Origin: Bdellovibrio sp. ZAP7
Lineage (GTDB): Bacteria; Bdellovibrionota; UBA1018; CAIMNF01
Length of the DNA stretch: 64,000 bases
Reading direction: 5' to 3'
Assembly: GCA_945874535.1 (NCBI GenBank)
Contig: CAMCGZ010000006.1
Location: 1 to 64,000, forward strand
In this document: one piece after another, positions 24,226-34,700 of the stretch
Numbering within the stretch: position 1 is the stretch's first letter
How the letters are laid out: every line of letters starts with the position of its first letter
The notes under the pieces: model-generated
The model's input: the letters and a program-made list of their open reading frames with translations, nothing else
Databases searched by the model: none
What the model was told of the DNA's origin: nothing
Position numbers and translations under genes: made by a program

Positions 24226-25460
24226 TCGCACTGCTTCTGATCGCATCCTTGGGTTTTTTGGGAACCGGCAGCGCTCATGCCTGGACCGAACGCGCCTTGG
24301 AGGCGGCTGACCCTTTTGTTTTCACTCCCAATGATCTCCGTCTCAAAGACTTCACCATCGAGGCTCTCGTGCCTTGGCGTTGGGTCGAGGGTAGCTTCGA
24401 ATGGGTCCGCATTGAACGCCGATTCCTCGTCCCCCGCGCCCGGATCAGGGTTCAACTTCCACCCGGAACCCCGGTTTCCTATCGGGGTCGCCATTTCGAA
24501 AGTCGTGAGTCGGAGCTCGAGCTTCCGGTGGTTTTATCCCAAGAGTCGGGAAATGAACTCCGTATCGGCGGGGCTTCACCCTCGGTGATACGTCCGAGGT
24601 TCAAACCACAAGCGCCTTTGAAGCAGCCCATCATCCTGGACGCCTCCTGCAGTTCGACACCCCTGAGAATCCAGGCACCCTCTTTGAGTCGTTCCTGGGG
24701 GCATGTGATCTGCAGGCCAACCCACCCGAATCAGGAAACCGGGTACGGACTCAGGATGGATGTGGATCTGCTTTGGGAGAGCGAGAATCCAAGTGAGCCA
24801 GTCAGGATCGGAAGTTCCCTTTCCGAGAGCGTGGACGGAATCACTCATTCTCTCTCGTTCTCCGGAAACACCCCGGTCTACGATCTTGCCAAGGGAAGCG
24901 AATCGATGACGCTGGCCGCACCCCTTCCAGACCGTTTTCGTCCTCTATCGGTCAGTTTGGGACTCGGTCCGTATTCCCATATGGAAGTTTTGAGGCCATT
25001 TGCGACTGTCTACGCGGCATACCTCTTCAATGATGCACTCAAGATGGCACTGTTCTCGGCCTTTCCGGTCCGGAAGAGTCCGGAAGTGGACACCGGTGTC
25101 TATGTCATTGTCGAACAGTTCCGGGGAATCGATGAACGGGTCACCCTCAACCTTTTGCTGGGCGCCCATGCGCTCAGTTTCCGGAGTAACGGAGAATACC
25201 TGCACCGGATGAGTGCTCCGCAAGGGGTCGAAATGAGTTTCCGGGATTGCCTGCTCCGGACCCAGAATCTGACGCTCGGAGGCTTTTTCTATCCCAAGAT
25301 CGAGGGTCGTTCCTACGTCAATACCTGGATCCGGTACGGTAACGCGAAGTTCTTCACCGAGTTCAACTTCATTAACTGGCAGGAACCGGTCAGCACGGGG
25401 TCGTTCTCGGTCAAGAGCGCTGGCCTATCGATTGGCTTTCCTCTCTTTCGTGCACTTTGA
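24222..25460 (+). CDS. Exported protein, possibly an outer-membrane beta barrel
   Basis: 412 aa starting at a GTG that overlaps the rocD stop. A signal peptide (MIALLLIASLGFLGTGSAHA) precedes a mature chain with two parts. Residues ~25-210 are a soluble, strand-rich region with two Cys. Residues ~230-412 show alternating polar and aromatic strands (SLGLGPYSHMEVL, YVNTWIRYGNAKFFTEFNFINW, SAGLSIGFPLFRAL) typical of a small outer-membrane barrel. No family is recognised. The coupling to rocD is probably positional only. Confidence 0.6.
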   Translation: MIALLLIASLGFLGTGSAHAWTERALEAADPFVFTPNDLRLKDFTIEALVPWRWVEGSFEWVRIERRFLVPRARIRVQLPPGTPVSYRGRHFESRESELELPVVLSQESGNELRIGGASPSVIRPRFKPQAPLKQPIILDASCSSTPLRIQAPSLSRSWGHVICRPTHPNQETGYGLRMDVDLLWESENPSEPVRIGSSLSESVDGITHSLSFSGNTPVYDLAKGSESMTLAAPLPDRFRPLSVSLGLGPYSHMEVLRPFATVYAAYLFNDALKMALFSAFPVRKSPEVDTGVYVIVEQFRGIDERVTLNLLLGAHALSFRSNGEYLHRMSAPQGVEMSFRDCLLRTQNLTLGGFFYPKIEGRSYVNTWIRYGNAKFFTEFNFINWQEPVSTGSFSVKSAGLSIGFPLFRAL

Positions 25461-25512
25461 TCCTCAGTTTTTGAGCCATGCGTCACGGGTGTGTGTTTCC
25501 CGCAATTAACCT

Positions 25513-26523
<1,011 letters not shown>

Positions 26524-26524
<1 letters not shown>

Positions 26525-27735
26525 TGAATATCCATGAATACCAGGCCAAGAGCCTGCTCAAGCGTTTCAAGGTGCCGGTTTCCGAAGGAGTGCTCGTTGA
26601 GGGCTCTCGCGATGGAATCACCTTCAAGTCAGCCGATCAGATCGCCAAAGAGGCGACCGAGGCGGCTGAGAAGCTGAAAAAAGAAGTGAATCCCGCAGTG
26701 TTCGTCGTGAAGGCCCAGATTCATGCCGGTGGACGCGGAAAAGCAGGTGGAGTGAAGGTTTGCAAGAACCTCTCCGACGTCGGTGCTGCTGCAACCGCCA
26801 TCATGGGCAAGGTCCTGGTGACTCCCCAGACCGGAGCCGCGGGCAAAAAGGTGCACAAACTCTGGATCGAAGGCGGATCAGACATCAAGAAAGAATACTA
26901 TCTCGGTGTGGTGCTGGATCGGGCGCTCTCCCAGGTGGTTATGATGGCTTCCACCGAAGGCGGGATGGAGATCGAGGAGGTTGCCGAGACTCATCCGGAG
27001 AAAATCTTCCGTGTCGTGATCAATCCGGGCACCGGCTTCCAGCCTTTCCATGGCCGTACGCTTGCCACCGCGCTCGGACTTCCCGCGGAATCGCTGAAAG
27101 AAGCGGTTCAGTTTTTCAAGGGAGTATACGAGTGTTTCATGAAGATGGATTGCTCTCAGGTCGAAATCAATCCAATGGTGATCACCGGCGACAACCGTCT
27201 TTTGGCTCTGGATGCGAAAGTCAATTTCGATGATAACGCACTTTTCCGGCATCCTGATTTGATGGAAATGCGCGATCTTCTCGAAGAGAACGCACAAGAT
27301 GTGGAGGCTTCCAAGTACGAGCTCGCTTACATCGCCCTCGACGGGAATATCGGATGTCTCGTGAACGGTGCCGGGCTCGCGATGGCGACTCTCGACATCA
27401 TCAAGTTGCATGGAGGTACTCCGGCCAATTTCCTCGACGTGGGCGGTGGGGCCTCGAAAGAGAAGGTGGCCCAAGCATTCAAAATCATCCTGAAAGATCC
27501 GAAGGTGAAGGCGATTCTCGTCAATATTTTCGGCGGAATCATGAAGTGCGATGTGATTGCCGAAGGTGTGATCGCCGCTGCCAGGGAGCTCGCTCTCACC
27601 GTTCCGTTGGTGGTCAGGCTCGAGGGTACCAATGTTGAACTCGGTAAAAAAATGCTCGCGGAAAGCGGACTGAAGATCACCCCGGCGGATGATCTCGCTG
27701 ATGCCGCCCGTAAAGTCGTCGAAGCGGCTAAATAA
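26524..27735 (+). CDS. sucC: Succinyl-CoA synthetase beta subunit
   Basis: 403 aa. It forms the ligase with SucD and makes succinate, CoA and ATP/GTP from succinyl-CoA. The ATP-grasp domain starts [19 protein letters not shown] and contains [19 protein letters not shown] (~60-78). [31 protein letters not shown] (~216-246) is the metal site, and the CoA-ligase domain has [17 protein letters not shown] and [15 protein letters not shown] short insertion near 20-45 makes it slightly longer than E. coli SucC (388). sucD follows after 12 bp with AAGGAG. Confidence 0.96.
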
Positions 27736-27747
27736 GGAGACGATACG

Positions 27748-28635
27748 ATGTCGATTTGGGTAAATAAGAATACCAAGCTCCTGGTTCAGGGAATCACCGG
27801 TTCCCAGGGCCTGTTCCATGCCAAAGGTTGCGATGACTATGGCTCAAAAGTTGGTGGCTGCCGTGTGGTCGGGGGTGTGACTCCCGGCAAGGGCGGACAG
27901 ACTGTCGACGGTTTTCCGGTGTTCAATACCGTTGTCGAGGCGGTGAAGCATACCGGAGCGAATGCGACGATGATTTTCGTCCCTCCTCCGTTCGCGGCAG
28001 ATTCGATTTGTGAGGCTGCTGATGCCGGTATCCCGCTCATCATCTGCATCACCGAGGGAATCCCGATCGCCGACATGATCGCCACCAAGCGATACGTGAA
28101 GGAGCGTGGTTCGCGTCTGATCGGGCCGAATTGTCCGGGAATCATCACTCCGGGTGAGTGCAAGATCGGCATCATGCCCGGTCACATCCACCTTCCCGGT
28201 CGGGTGGGAGTGGTCTCCCGCTCCGGAACACTGACCTACGAGGCCGTCCACCAGTTGACCAAGCTCGGAATCGGGCAAAGCACCTGCGTGGGAATCGGTG
28301 GTGATCCGGTCAACGGGACGAACTTCATCGATGTACTCGAGGCTTTCAATCATGACCCGGATACTGATGGCGTCATCATGATCGGTGAAATCGGCGGTAC
28401 CGCCGAGGAAGAAGCCGCCGAGTGGATTAAAAAGAACATGAAAAAGCCAGTTGCCGGTTTTATCGGTGGTGCATCTGCTCCTCCGGGTAAGCGGATGGGA
28501 CATGCCGGAGCGATCATTTCGGGTGGTAAAGGCACCGCCGAGGAAAAATTCAAGGCGCTCGAAGCTGCTGGCGTGAGGATTTCGCGTTCTCCGGCCACTC
28601 TCGGAGTGACTCTGAAAGATGCGATGAAACTGTAA
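27748..28635 (+). CDS. sucD: Succinyl-CoA synthetase alpha subunit
   Basis: 295 aa partner of SucC. The N-terminal CoA-binding Rossmann domain shows [20 protein letters not shown] (~12-31). The phosphohistidine segment [18 protein letters not shown] is at ~250-267, with the His that carries phosphate. [20 protein letters not shown] (~130-149) is a further signature. Length matches the family. It is preceded by AAGGAG and followed 44 bp later by ndk. Confidence 0.96.
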   Translation: MSIWVNKNTKLLVQGITGSQGLFHAKGCDDYGSKVGGCRVVGGVTPGKGGQTVDGFPVFNTVVEAVKHTGANATMIFVPPPFAADSICEAADAGIPLIICITEGIPIADMIATKRYVKERGSRLIGPNCPGIITPGECKIGIMPGHIHLPGRVGVVSRSGTLTYEAVHQLTKLGIGQSTCVGIGGDPVNGTNFIDVLEAFNHDPDTDGVIMIGEIGGTAEEEAAEWIKKNMKKPVAGFIGGASAPPGKRMGHAGAIISGGKGTAEEKFKALEAAGVRISRSPATLGVTLKDAMKL

Positions 28636-28679
28636 GTTCAATCTGTGAATTTGAAAGTGAAATAACAAAGGAGAATCAT

Positions 28680-29108
28680 ATGGCAGTCGAAAAAACCTTC
28701 AGTATCGTGAAACCCAATGCAGTTGCAAAAAACAATATCGGTAAGATCGTAGACCGTTTCGAGTCGCGCGGCCTTCGGATCGCTGCGGCTAAGTTCACCC
28801 GTCTTTCCAAAGAGAAGGCCGAAGGGTTCTACATCGAGCACAAAGAGCGTCCATTCTTCGGAAGCCTGGTGAACTTCATGACCAGCGGGCCTGTGCTTCT
28901 GATGGTTCTCGAAGGCGAGAACGCAGTGGCTCTGAACCGTGAGATCATGGGTGCCACCGATCCGTCCAAGGCCGCTCCAGGGACCATCCGCAAAGATTTT
29001 GCCGACAGTATCGAGGCGAATGCTGTTCACGGATCCGACAGTGCCACTTCGGCAGACCGCGAGATTTCTTACTTCTTCGAAAAGAACGAAGTCATCGGCC
29101 GTTTCTGA
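28680..29108 (+). CDS. ndk: Nucleoside diphosphate kinase
   Basis: 142 aa. It transfers phosphate from ATP to nucleoside diphosphates through a phosphohistidine. The active-site motif [18 protein letters not shown] is at ~112-129. The opening [25 protein letters not shown] is typical. A strong AAAGGAG site precedes the ATG. Pairing with sucCD is common, since GDP/ADP made by the ligase can be balanced by Ndk. The next gene follows within about 50 bp. Confidence 0.96.
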   Translation: MAVEKTFSIVKPNAVAKNNIGKIVDRFESRGLRIAAAKFTRLSKEKAEGFYIEHKERPFFGSLVNFMTSGPVLLMVLEGENAVALNREIMGATDPSKAAPGTIRKDFADSIEANAVHGSDSATSADREISYFFEKNEVIGRF

Positions 29109-29155
29109 ATCCTGAAATGAACACTGGCAAAGTCATCCGGAAAGGAATGAAAACC

Positions 29156-29617
29156 ATGACCAAGAAAATCGACCTCAATAAGTTCAAAGAGGTGGTCGGA
29201 CAGCTCAAGACCAAGCAAAAACAGCTCAAGGGTCTGATGAGCAAAGACACCCTTCAAGAAGCGAAGAAGTACGCTGAGGCTTCAAAGCAGGAGCTTCAAC
29301 GCCTGATCAAGACCACCGACGTGAAGAAGGTGAAGTCGATCCTCGAGAAGGAAGCGAAGGAGATCCAGAAGCTCCAGAAGGCGGTCCCGCAGGAATTGGC
29401 AAAATTCGCCAAGTTCGTCGAGACCCAGCGCAAGGAGTTCGAGAATATCCTGAAGAATGTGAGTGCTCTCGAAGCGGCGGAGTTCATCCAGAAAAAGGTT
29501 AGGGGTAAGCGCGGGGGTAAGCGCGGGGGTAAGAAATCCGCAAAAAAGCCCGTGGTGGTCAAGGAAGCCGGAGCGCAGGCCCAGTCCGAGACCACCGAAG
29601 CTCCGGAACAAAAGTGA
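29156..29617 (+). CDS. Lys-rich coiled-coil protein with basic repeat tail
   Basis: 153 aa from the ATG at 29156, chosen because GGAAAGGA lies 9 nt upstream; the track start (29117) and the ATG at 29147 fit less well. Residues ~1-110 are a charged alpha-helical, probably coiled-coil region (LKTKQKQLKGLMSKDTLQEA, KKVKSILEKEAKEIQKLQ). Residues ~115-135 are a highly basic KRGGKRGGKKSAKK stretch reminiscent of histone-H1-like tails, then an acidic/Ala end. Nucleic-acid binding is a reasonable inference. The stop overlaps the bcp start as GTGA. No family is recognised. Confidence 0.65.
   Translation: MTKKIDLNKFKEVVGQLKTKQKQLKGLMSKDTLQEAKKYAEASKQELQRLIKTTDVKKVKSILEKEAKEIQKLQKAVPQELAKFAKFVETQRKEFENILKNVSALEAAEFIQKKVRGKRGGKRGGKKSAKKPVVVKEAGAQAQSETTEAPEQK
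29504..29535 (+). repeat. 12-bp tandem repeat encoding KRGG units
   Basis: About 2.7 copies of GGGGGTAAGCGC in tandem, in frame within the Lys-rich gene, encode its basic Gly-Lys-Arg motif. Copy number may vary between strains. Confidence 0.8.
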
Positions 29618-30090
29618 GTGATTCGGGTTTGATGCCGGGCCGCAAGGCGCCGGCGTTTTCCGTGCCGGATCAGGATGGACAGACGGTCTCGCTCAACTCT
29701 TTGAAAGGGCAGCGAACCGTTCTGTATTTCTATCCGAAAGATCATACTCCGGGCTGCACCCAGGAGTCTTGTGACTTCAGGGACTCTTTCTCCAGGCTCG
29801 AGTCCATGGGGATCAGGGTTTACGGTGTGAGCCGTGACAACGAGAGTTCGCACCGGAAATTCAAGGACAAGCTCGGGCTACCGTTCCCGTTGTTGTCCGA
29901 CGCAGAGGGCAAGATGTGCGAGGCTTTCGGAGTCTGGAAGGAAAAGAGCCTTTACGGTCGGAAGTATATGGGTATCGAGCGGACCACTGTAGTGATCGGT
30001 GCGGACGGAAGTATCGAGAAGGTTTATTCCAAGGTCTCGGTCAAAGGGCACGTGGATCAGGTGATCCGGGATTTGAACGGGGTCGAATAA
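29614..30090 (+). CDS. bcp: Thioredoxin-dependent peroxiredoxin Bcp
   Basis: 158 aa AhpC/TSA-fold thiol peroxidase of the Bcp/PrxQ group that reduces hydroperoxides. The motif YFYPKDHTPGCTQESCDFRD (~39-58) contains the peroxidatic Cys and, five residues on, the resolving Cys typical of PrxQ. The conserved Thr and the later Arg (GIERTTVVIG) are present. It starts at a GTG overlapping the upstream stop; an alternative ATG at 29632 would remove six residues. It ends 13 bp before the next start. Confidence 0.94.
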   Translation: MSDSGLMPGRKAPAFSVPDQDGQTVSLNSLKGQRTVLYFYPKDHTPGCTQESCDFRDSFSRLESMGIRVYGVSRDNESSHRKFKDKLGLPFPLLSDAEGKMCEAFGVWKEKSLYGRKYMGIERTTVVIGADGSIEKVYSKVSVKGHVDQVIRDLNGVE

Positions 30091-30103
30091 GGAGGATCAG
30101 GTG

Positions 30104-30589
30104 ATGGAAGTCGGACAGAAGTTCACTGGGGTCAAGTCGGTTTTGGTGGTGCTCTCTTCCAAGGCGATGTCTTTCGATCAGGGAGGTCTCAGGAACCTCA
30201 TCACTCACGCTTACCCGGGGTCTGCTGTTTTCTTCATTTCAACCAGCGGTGATCCGGTGGGTGTCGCCGGACCCGAGCAAGTCGATCTGGTGATTGACTT
30301 CACGGCTCCCGGTTCCCGCCAAAATCCGTTTTTTGCTTCCCGGATGAGGTCACGAGGACGTCATTTGGTGGGCAGGAAGGCGGGTTGGTTCTACCGGGTC
30401 AGCCGTTACGATCGTGTTTATGACGAGCGGAAGGACACTTCTGTACCGGTCGACTATCTCGAATCCGAAGCTCACGCGCAAAGGGCGGTTCTGGCTATGG
30501 CCGGAGTGGCATTGGTCCGTCACGGGGGTACCACCCCGGACCGGAGTAAGGACATCGGAACCGGAGTCACAACCGGGGCCGTGCGGTGA
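30104..30589 (+). CDS. Hypothetical protein resembling the acceptor half of GT9 heptosyltransferases
   Basis: 161 aa from the ATG at 30104, which has AAGGAGGA 7 nt upstream (better spaced than the GTG at 30101). The order NLITHAYPGSAVFFISTSG, then VDLVIDFTAPGSRQNPFFASRMRSRGRHLVGRKAG, then YDRVYDERKD resembles the N-terminal Rossmann half of GT9 enzymes, including the DRVYDE segment. The sugar-nucleotide-binding half is missing, so it is unlikely to be a working transferase alone. It lies between bcp and resB with very short gaps. The family link is tentative. Confidence 0.55.
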   Translation: MEVGQKFTGVKSVLVVLSSKAMSFDQGGLRNLITHAYPGSAVFFISTSGDPVGVAGPEQVDLVIDFTAPGSRQNPFFASRMRSRGRHLVGRKAGWFYRVSRYDRVYDERKDTSVPVDYLESEAHAQRAVLAMAGVALVRHGGTTPDRSKDIGTGVTTGAVR

Positions 30590-30592
30590 AGG

Positions 30593-32074
30593 ATGCGTGA
30601 GTCGCTGAGCCGGATATTCGAGAGCATTTGGCGGGTTCTGATTTCCCTGAAGCTCGCCGTGCTGGTGATTGCTTCCCTGGCTGTGACCCTTTCTGTGGCC
30701 ACCGTGCTTGAGAGTCTGCATGATGCCAAGACGGCGCAGTATTACGTGTATCGGGCCGCTTGGTTTTACGGGCTTCTCGCGCTCCTCGGTCTGAACATTC
30801 TTGCTGTGGCTTTGAGCCGTCTCCCTTGGAAGCGGAAGCACACTCCATTTCTGATGGCTCATGCCGGAATCCTCATGATCCTGACCGGTTCCTGGATCAC
30901 TTATCGGGACGGCCTCGACGGGTCTCTCCAGGTATCGGAGGGGGAGATCAATTCCGCAGTGGAGCTCGATCAACACGTCTTGGTCATGAAAGTGAACGAG
31001 GATGTGCGGACCGTGCCGTTCGACTGGATGCCAGCTCCGGTGGCGGAGAAATTCTCAGGCAAGGTGTTTCCCGAATTCGGAATACGGGTCGACCAGATCA
31101 TTCCCGATGCCGAGCCGAGGGTCCGGTTCGTCGAGATGCCGGGTACGGCGGTTGAAAAATCCGCACCGGCGGTGCAGGTGAAGATCATCGGAGCTCCAAT
31201 GGGTGGTGCACCCGAGTTCTGGCTTTGGGCGGGGGATGCCGGATGGTCGAGTCAGAAACTCGGTCCTGCACGGTTTCTCATCCGAAAAGAAGGTCGTCAG
31301 GATCTGGAAGCACTCGGATTTCCCTCCGGGGAAGCCCGATTCGATTTTGTCGCCTCGGAGAAGGGGGCTCTCTCGTTCGAGTCTGTTTCCGTACGAGGAG
31401 AGAAGAAAACGGGTAAGATCGACCTTTCCAAGTTGAAGCCCGGCTCGCCACCACTGATTCTCGAGCCCGGTTGGAAAATGCCGATACGGATCCAATTGAA
31501 GGCATTTTTGGCAAATGGGGCGAATCGTACTGACTATATCCCGGTCAAAGTGAAGCCACAGGGGATGGGCACTACGATTCCCCAGCCCGCCATCCGGATC
31601 TCCCTGCTCGAGAATCCCGAGTCGAAACTCTGGCTGGGTTTGGGTGATCGGGCTGATTTCACGTCACAGGACGGTGTCCGTCGTTTGATCGGTTACTATC
31701 CGAAGCGGGTGGTCCTGCCATTCGGGATCCAGCTCGATCGGTTCGAATTGAAACACAATCCCGGAACCATGGACCCGGCTGCTTACTCTTCTTTTGTCAG
31801 GGTGGTGGATCAGATCAAAAATCCAGCAGAACTGAACACCCCCCCGGTTCATCACATCACGATGAACGAACCGCTCGAGAACAAGGGTTATACCTTTTAT
31901 CAGGCCAGTTACATTCCTGAGATTCCGCGGCCCGTGACCACGATTCTCTCGGTCAATCATGATCCCGGGCGTGTCCTCAAGTACTGGGGATCGATTCTCC
32001 TGATTCTCGGAAGCATCAGTCTTTATCTCGTCAAAGTCGTCCAGCGGAAACGCAAGGTGGAGGGTACTTCATGA
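30593..32074 (+). CDS. resB: ResB/Ccs1-type cytochrome c biogenesis protein
   Basis: 493 aa inner-membrane protein of system II (Ccs) cytochrome c maturation, which together with CcsA delivers heme to apocytochromes outside the membrane. Three TM segments lie in the first ~110 residues (ISLKLAVLVIASLAVTLSVATVLE, FYGLLALLGLNILAVALSRLPW, FLMAHAGILMILTGSWITY). A large periplasmic domain (~115-455) is followed by a final TM (YWGSILLILGSISLYLVKVV) and a basic tail. Motifs such as GYTFYQASY near the end are typical of ResB. The stop overlaps the ccsA ATG. Confidence 0.88.
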   Translation: MRESLSRIFESIWRVLISLKLAVLVIASLAVTLSVATVLESLHDAKTAQYYVYRAAWFYGLLALLGLNILAVALSRLPWKRKHTPFLMAHAGILMILTGSWITYRDGLDGSLQVSEGEINSAVELDQHVLVMKVNEDVRTVPFDWMPAPVAEKFSGKVFPEFGIRVDQIIPDAEPRVRFVEMPGTAVEKSAPAVQVKIIGAPMGGAPEFWLWAGDAGWSSQKLGPARFLIRKEGRQDLEALGFPSGEARFDFVASEKGALSFESVSVRGEKKTGKIDLSKLKPGSPPLILEPGWKMPIRIQLKAFLANGANRTDYIPVKVKPQGMGTTIPQPAIRISLLENPESKLWLGLGDRADFTSQDGVRRLIGYYPKRVVLPFGIQLDRFELKHNPGTMDPAAYSSFVRVVDQIKNPAELNTPPVHHITMNEPLENKGYTFYQASYIPEIPRPVTTILSVNHDPGRVLKYWGSILLILGSISLYLVKVVQRKRKVEGTS

Positions 32075-33762
32075 AAAAGGGTTTCATCGTCCTGATCGGG
32101 CTTCTCGGATTGAACTTGTCGGCTCAAGGTGCCCCGACTCCGCTACCCGGGGTCCGGCTGAATGATCTCCGTCTTCTTCCAGTGCAGAGCGGAGGAAGGT
32201 TGAAACCATTCGATGAGTTCGCCAGGGAGACCCTGTTGGCGATCACGGGCTCCAGGTCTTACGGGGCTTTCGATCCGAGTGAGACATTGGTCTCGATGAT
32301 GGTCGACCCGAAAGGTTGGGCGGATGAAAAGATCATCCGGATCTCAGTTCCGGAGGTCAATCAACAGCTTTTGCTCGAGCCGGGCAGGAAGATGTTTTCT
32401 CCAAATGAGCTTTTTTCCAGTAACGCCTTCCTGCAGTATGCCGAGGGAATCCGCTCGGGCGGGAAGTCCGCCGAGCAGGTCACCGGTACCGGTATCAATG
32501 CGGTGTCAGGAAAAAAAGATCCGCGAGGCGAGGAGTTGAGGAGGGTGGTGGACCGGGTGGAGAGATTCCAGGCCATTGTGACCGGAGCACTGTGGACTCT
32601 GACCCCTCCGTCTGGATCCGATACCGACGCACCTTGGAAGACTTTCGCTGAAGGAATGGTCACCTCGAATCCTCAGGTGGAGATCGCTGGGGCCATGTTG
32701 AAGTGTTACCTCGACCGGCAAGCCGAATGTGTCCAGGAAAAGTCCGCCATGCTTCGCGATGCAGTGGAAAAATCAGTCCCGGCTTTTTCGTCCGTTGAAA
32801 ACAAATTGAAAGCCGAAGTCTGGTACAATCGACTCAGGCCTTTCCTGCAGGCGATGATCTTTTATCTTTTCGCAGGACTTTTCTGGTTGTTCGCTTCCCG
32901 TCATGCATTTCCACGAATGATGGCAAAGTTTCTGACTTTCTCTGCTGTTTTCTTGCATGTGCTCGGATTCTTGCTCCGGAGTTATGTCGCCGATCGTCCG
33001 CCGGTGACCAACATGTACGAGTCCATTATCTGGGTCAGCCTCGGAGTCATGGTGTTCTCGTTTCTTCTTTACCGTAAAAACCGCCAAGTGGTGCTCATGT
33101 CCACCGCTTGTATCCTGGCCGGGTTTTCACTTTTTGCCGGAGATGCCGCTCCACTCGTGATGGATCCGACCATCAGGCCGCTTGTCCCGGTATTGCGAAG
33201 CAACTATTGGCTCACGATTCATGTGCTCACTATCACACTCAGTTATGGAGCCTTCATGTTGGCCATGGGGATTTCAAATGTGAGTCTGTTCCAGTTCGTA
33301 AAAATTGCCCGAAGGGGAGACACTCCGGAACTGAGTCAGAGAGTGGCTTCATTGAACCAACTGAGTTACCGGGCTCTCATGTTCGGGACCGTTCTCCTAG
33401 CTGCCGGAACCATCCTGGGTGGAGTCTGGGCCGATTATTCATGGGGCCGTTTTTGGGGTTGGGATCCGAAAGAGGTTTGGGCCCTGATTGCTTTGTTAGC
33501 TTACATGGCGGTCTTGCACGGGCGTTATGCGGGTTGGGTAGGACGATTCGCATTGCCTCTTTGGACCGTGATCTGTTTTTCGACCGTGGTGATGGCCTGG
33601 TACGGGGTCAATTTCGTGCTCGGAGCCGGACTCCATTCCTATGGGTTTTCGACGGGTGGGCAGGCTTTCGTCGCGTCATTCTTGTTGGCTCAAACTCTGT
33701 TTTGTCTCATGGTCGCCTGGATCCATAAGCGTAACCCTGTCACTCCCGCTGCCGAGGCTTGA
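32071..33762 (+). CDS. ccsA: CcsA/ResC-type heme handling protein
   Basis: 563 aa, larger than typical CcsA (~320-400) because it carries a signal peptide and a ~230-residue periplasmic N-terminal domain before the membrane part. The C-terminal ~300 residues have about eight TM segments and the tryptophan-rich heme motif WGRFWGWDPKEVWALIALLAY (~464-484), flanked by conserved His residues (TIHVLTITLSYGAF and ADRPPVTNMYESI). It completes system II with ResB. The extended N-terminal domain is shared with other Bacteroidetes- and Bdellovibrio-type CcsA fusions. It overlaps the ResB gene by 4 bp. Confidence 0.88.
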   Translation: MKKGFIVLIGLLGLNLSAQGAPTPLPGVRLNDLRLLPVQSGGRLKPFDEFARETLLAITGSRSYGAFDPSETLVSMMVDPKGWADEKIIRISVPEVNQQLLLEPGRKMFSPNELFSSNAFLQYAEGIRSGGKSAEQVTGTGINAVSGKKDPRGEELRRVVDRVERFQAIVTGALWTLTPPSGSDTDAPWKTFAEGMVTSNPQVEIAGAMLKCYLDRQAECVQEKSAMLRDAVEKSVPAFSSVENKLKAEVWYNRLRPFLQAMIFYLFAGLFWLFASRHAFPRMMAKFLTFSAVFLHVLGFLLRSYVADRPPVTNMYESIIWVSLGVMVFSFLLYRKNRQVVLMSTACILAGFSLFAGDAAPLVMDPTIRPLVPVLRSNYWLTIHVLTITLSYGAFMLAMGISNVSLFQFVKIARRGDTPELSQRVASLNQLSYRALMFGTVLLAAGTILGGVWADYSWGRFWGWDPKEVWALIALLAYMAVLHGRYAGWVGRFALPLWTVICFSTVVMAWYGVNFVLGAGLHSYGFSTGGQAFVASFLLAQTLFCLMVAWIHKRNPVTPAAEA

Positions 33763-33770
33763 GGGACAGC

Positions 33771-34700
33771 ATGCCGTTTGCCGACGAATTCCGAGCCCTG
33801 AGTGGTCGTTTTTCGGGTCAGCTCGAGTTCGAAGCGCCTTTATCCAGAGTGGCCTACTACCGGATCGGGGGACCCGCCTCGGTGTTGGCGACTCCCCGGA
33901 ATCTCGAGGACCTGGCGTTGCTGCATGAGGTGGTGCTCCGGACCTGGTGCCCGGTGTTCATTTTGGGCTGGGGTTCCAATCTCCTGTTTCCGGATGAGGG
34001 GTACGCGGGACTGGTTCTCCGCATGAAACATCTGTTCACGGGGGTCGAGGAGACAGGCCCGGGGAGGCTCCGGGTCGGTGGTTCTCTCGGAGCAAGCGCA
34101 CTTCTCAGAGTCGCTGCCGAGCGAGGGTACGGTGGGCTCGAGCGTTTGACCGGAATCCCGGGATCAGTCGGCGGAATGATCACTATGAATGCCGGGACCC
34201 ATCTCGGAGAGATCGGAAGCATTCTGATCCAGACCGAGATGGTGAGCTTCGGAGCTGGGTCGCCGGTTCTCGAGAAGAGGATCAGAGTCCATGAACCATC
34301 CGATTTTTCATACCGCCGGAATCATTTTCTCGGATCCTCCGATTTGATCCTCCATGCGGAACTCGTCTTTGAGCCCGAAGATCCTGCAAGGGTGAAAGCG
34401 AATATCGACGATTTGTATCAACGCAGGAAATCCACGCAGCCTGTGGATCTCCCCTCTTGTGGCAGTGTCTTCATGAATCCGAAATCGTCCGGTCTCCATG
34501 CCTGGCAGGTGGTCGAGAAGCTCGGACTCAAAGGATACCGGATCGGTGATGCACAGGTTTCTGAGAAACACGGAAATTTCATCGTCAATCTCGGCTCAGC
34601 CAAAGCATCGGATGTCCGTGCCCTGATCCGCCTGATCCGCGACCGGGCGAAGACCGAGCTCGGAATCGACCTCCATGAGGAAGTCAGGATCCTCTCATGA
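33771..34700 (+). CDS. murB: UDP-N-acetylenolpyruvoylglucosamine reductase
   Basis: 309 aa from the ATG at 33771 (GAGG 6 nt upstream), in place of the TTG in the track. MurB is the FAD/NADPH enzyme that makes UDP-MurNAc for peptidoglycan. Signatures: VAYYRIGGPASVLATP (~26-41), FILGWGSNLLFPDEGYAG (~63-80), LTGIPGSVGGMITMNAGTHLGE (~126-147, FAD loop), DLPSCGSVFMNP (~227-238) with the catalytic Ser, and a final Glu in HEEVRIL. The following gene overlaps by ATGA. Confidence 0.95.
   Translation: MPFADEFRALSGRFSGQLEFEAPLSRVAYYRIGGPASVLATPRNLEDLALLHEVVLRTWCPVFILGWGSNLLFPDEGYAGLVLRMKHLFTGVEETGPGRLRVGGSLGASALLRVAAERGYGGLERLTGIPGSVGGMITMNAGTHLGEIGSILIQTEMVSFGAGSPVLEKRIRVHEPSDFSYRRNHFLGSSDLILHAELVFEPEDPARVKANIDDLYQRRKSTQPVDLPSCGSVFMNPKSSGLHAWQVVEKLGLKGYRIGDAQVSEKHGNFIVNLGSAKASDVRALIRLIRDRAKTELGIDLHEEVRILS

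Noticed and set aside
26878-27819. 313-aa minus-strand ORF
   Set aside because: Antisense shadow of sucC and the start of sucD.
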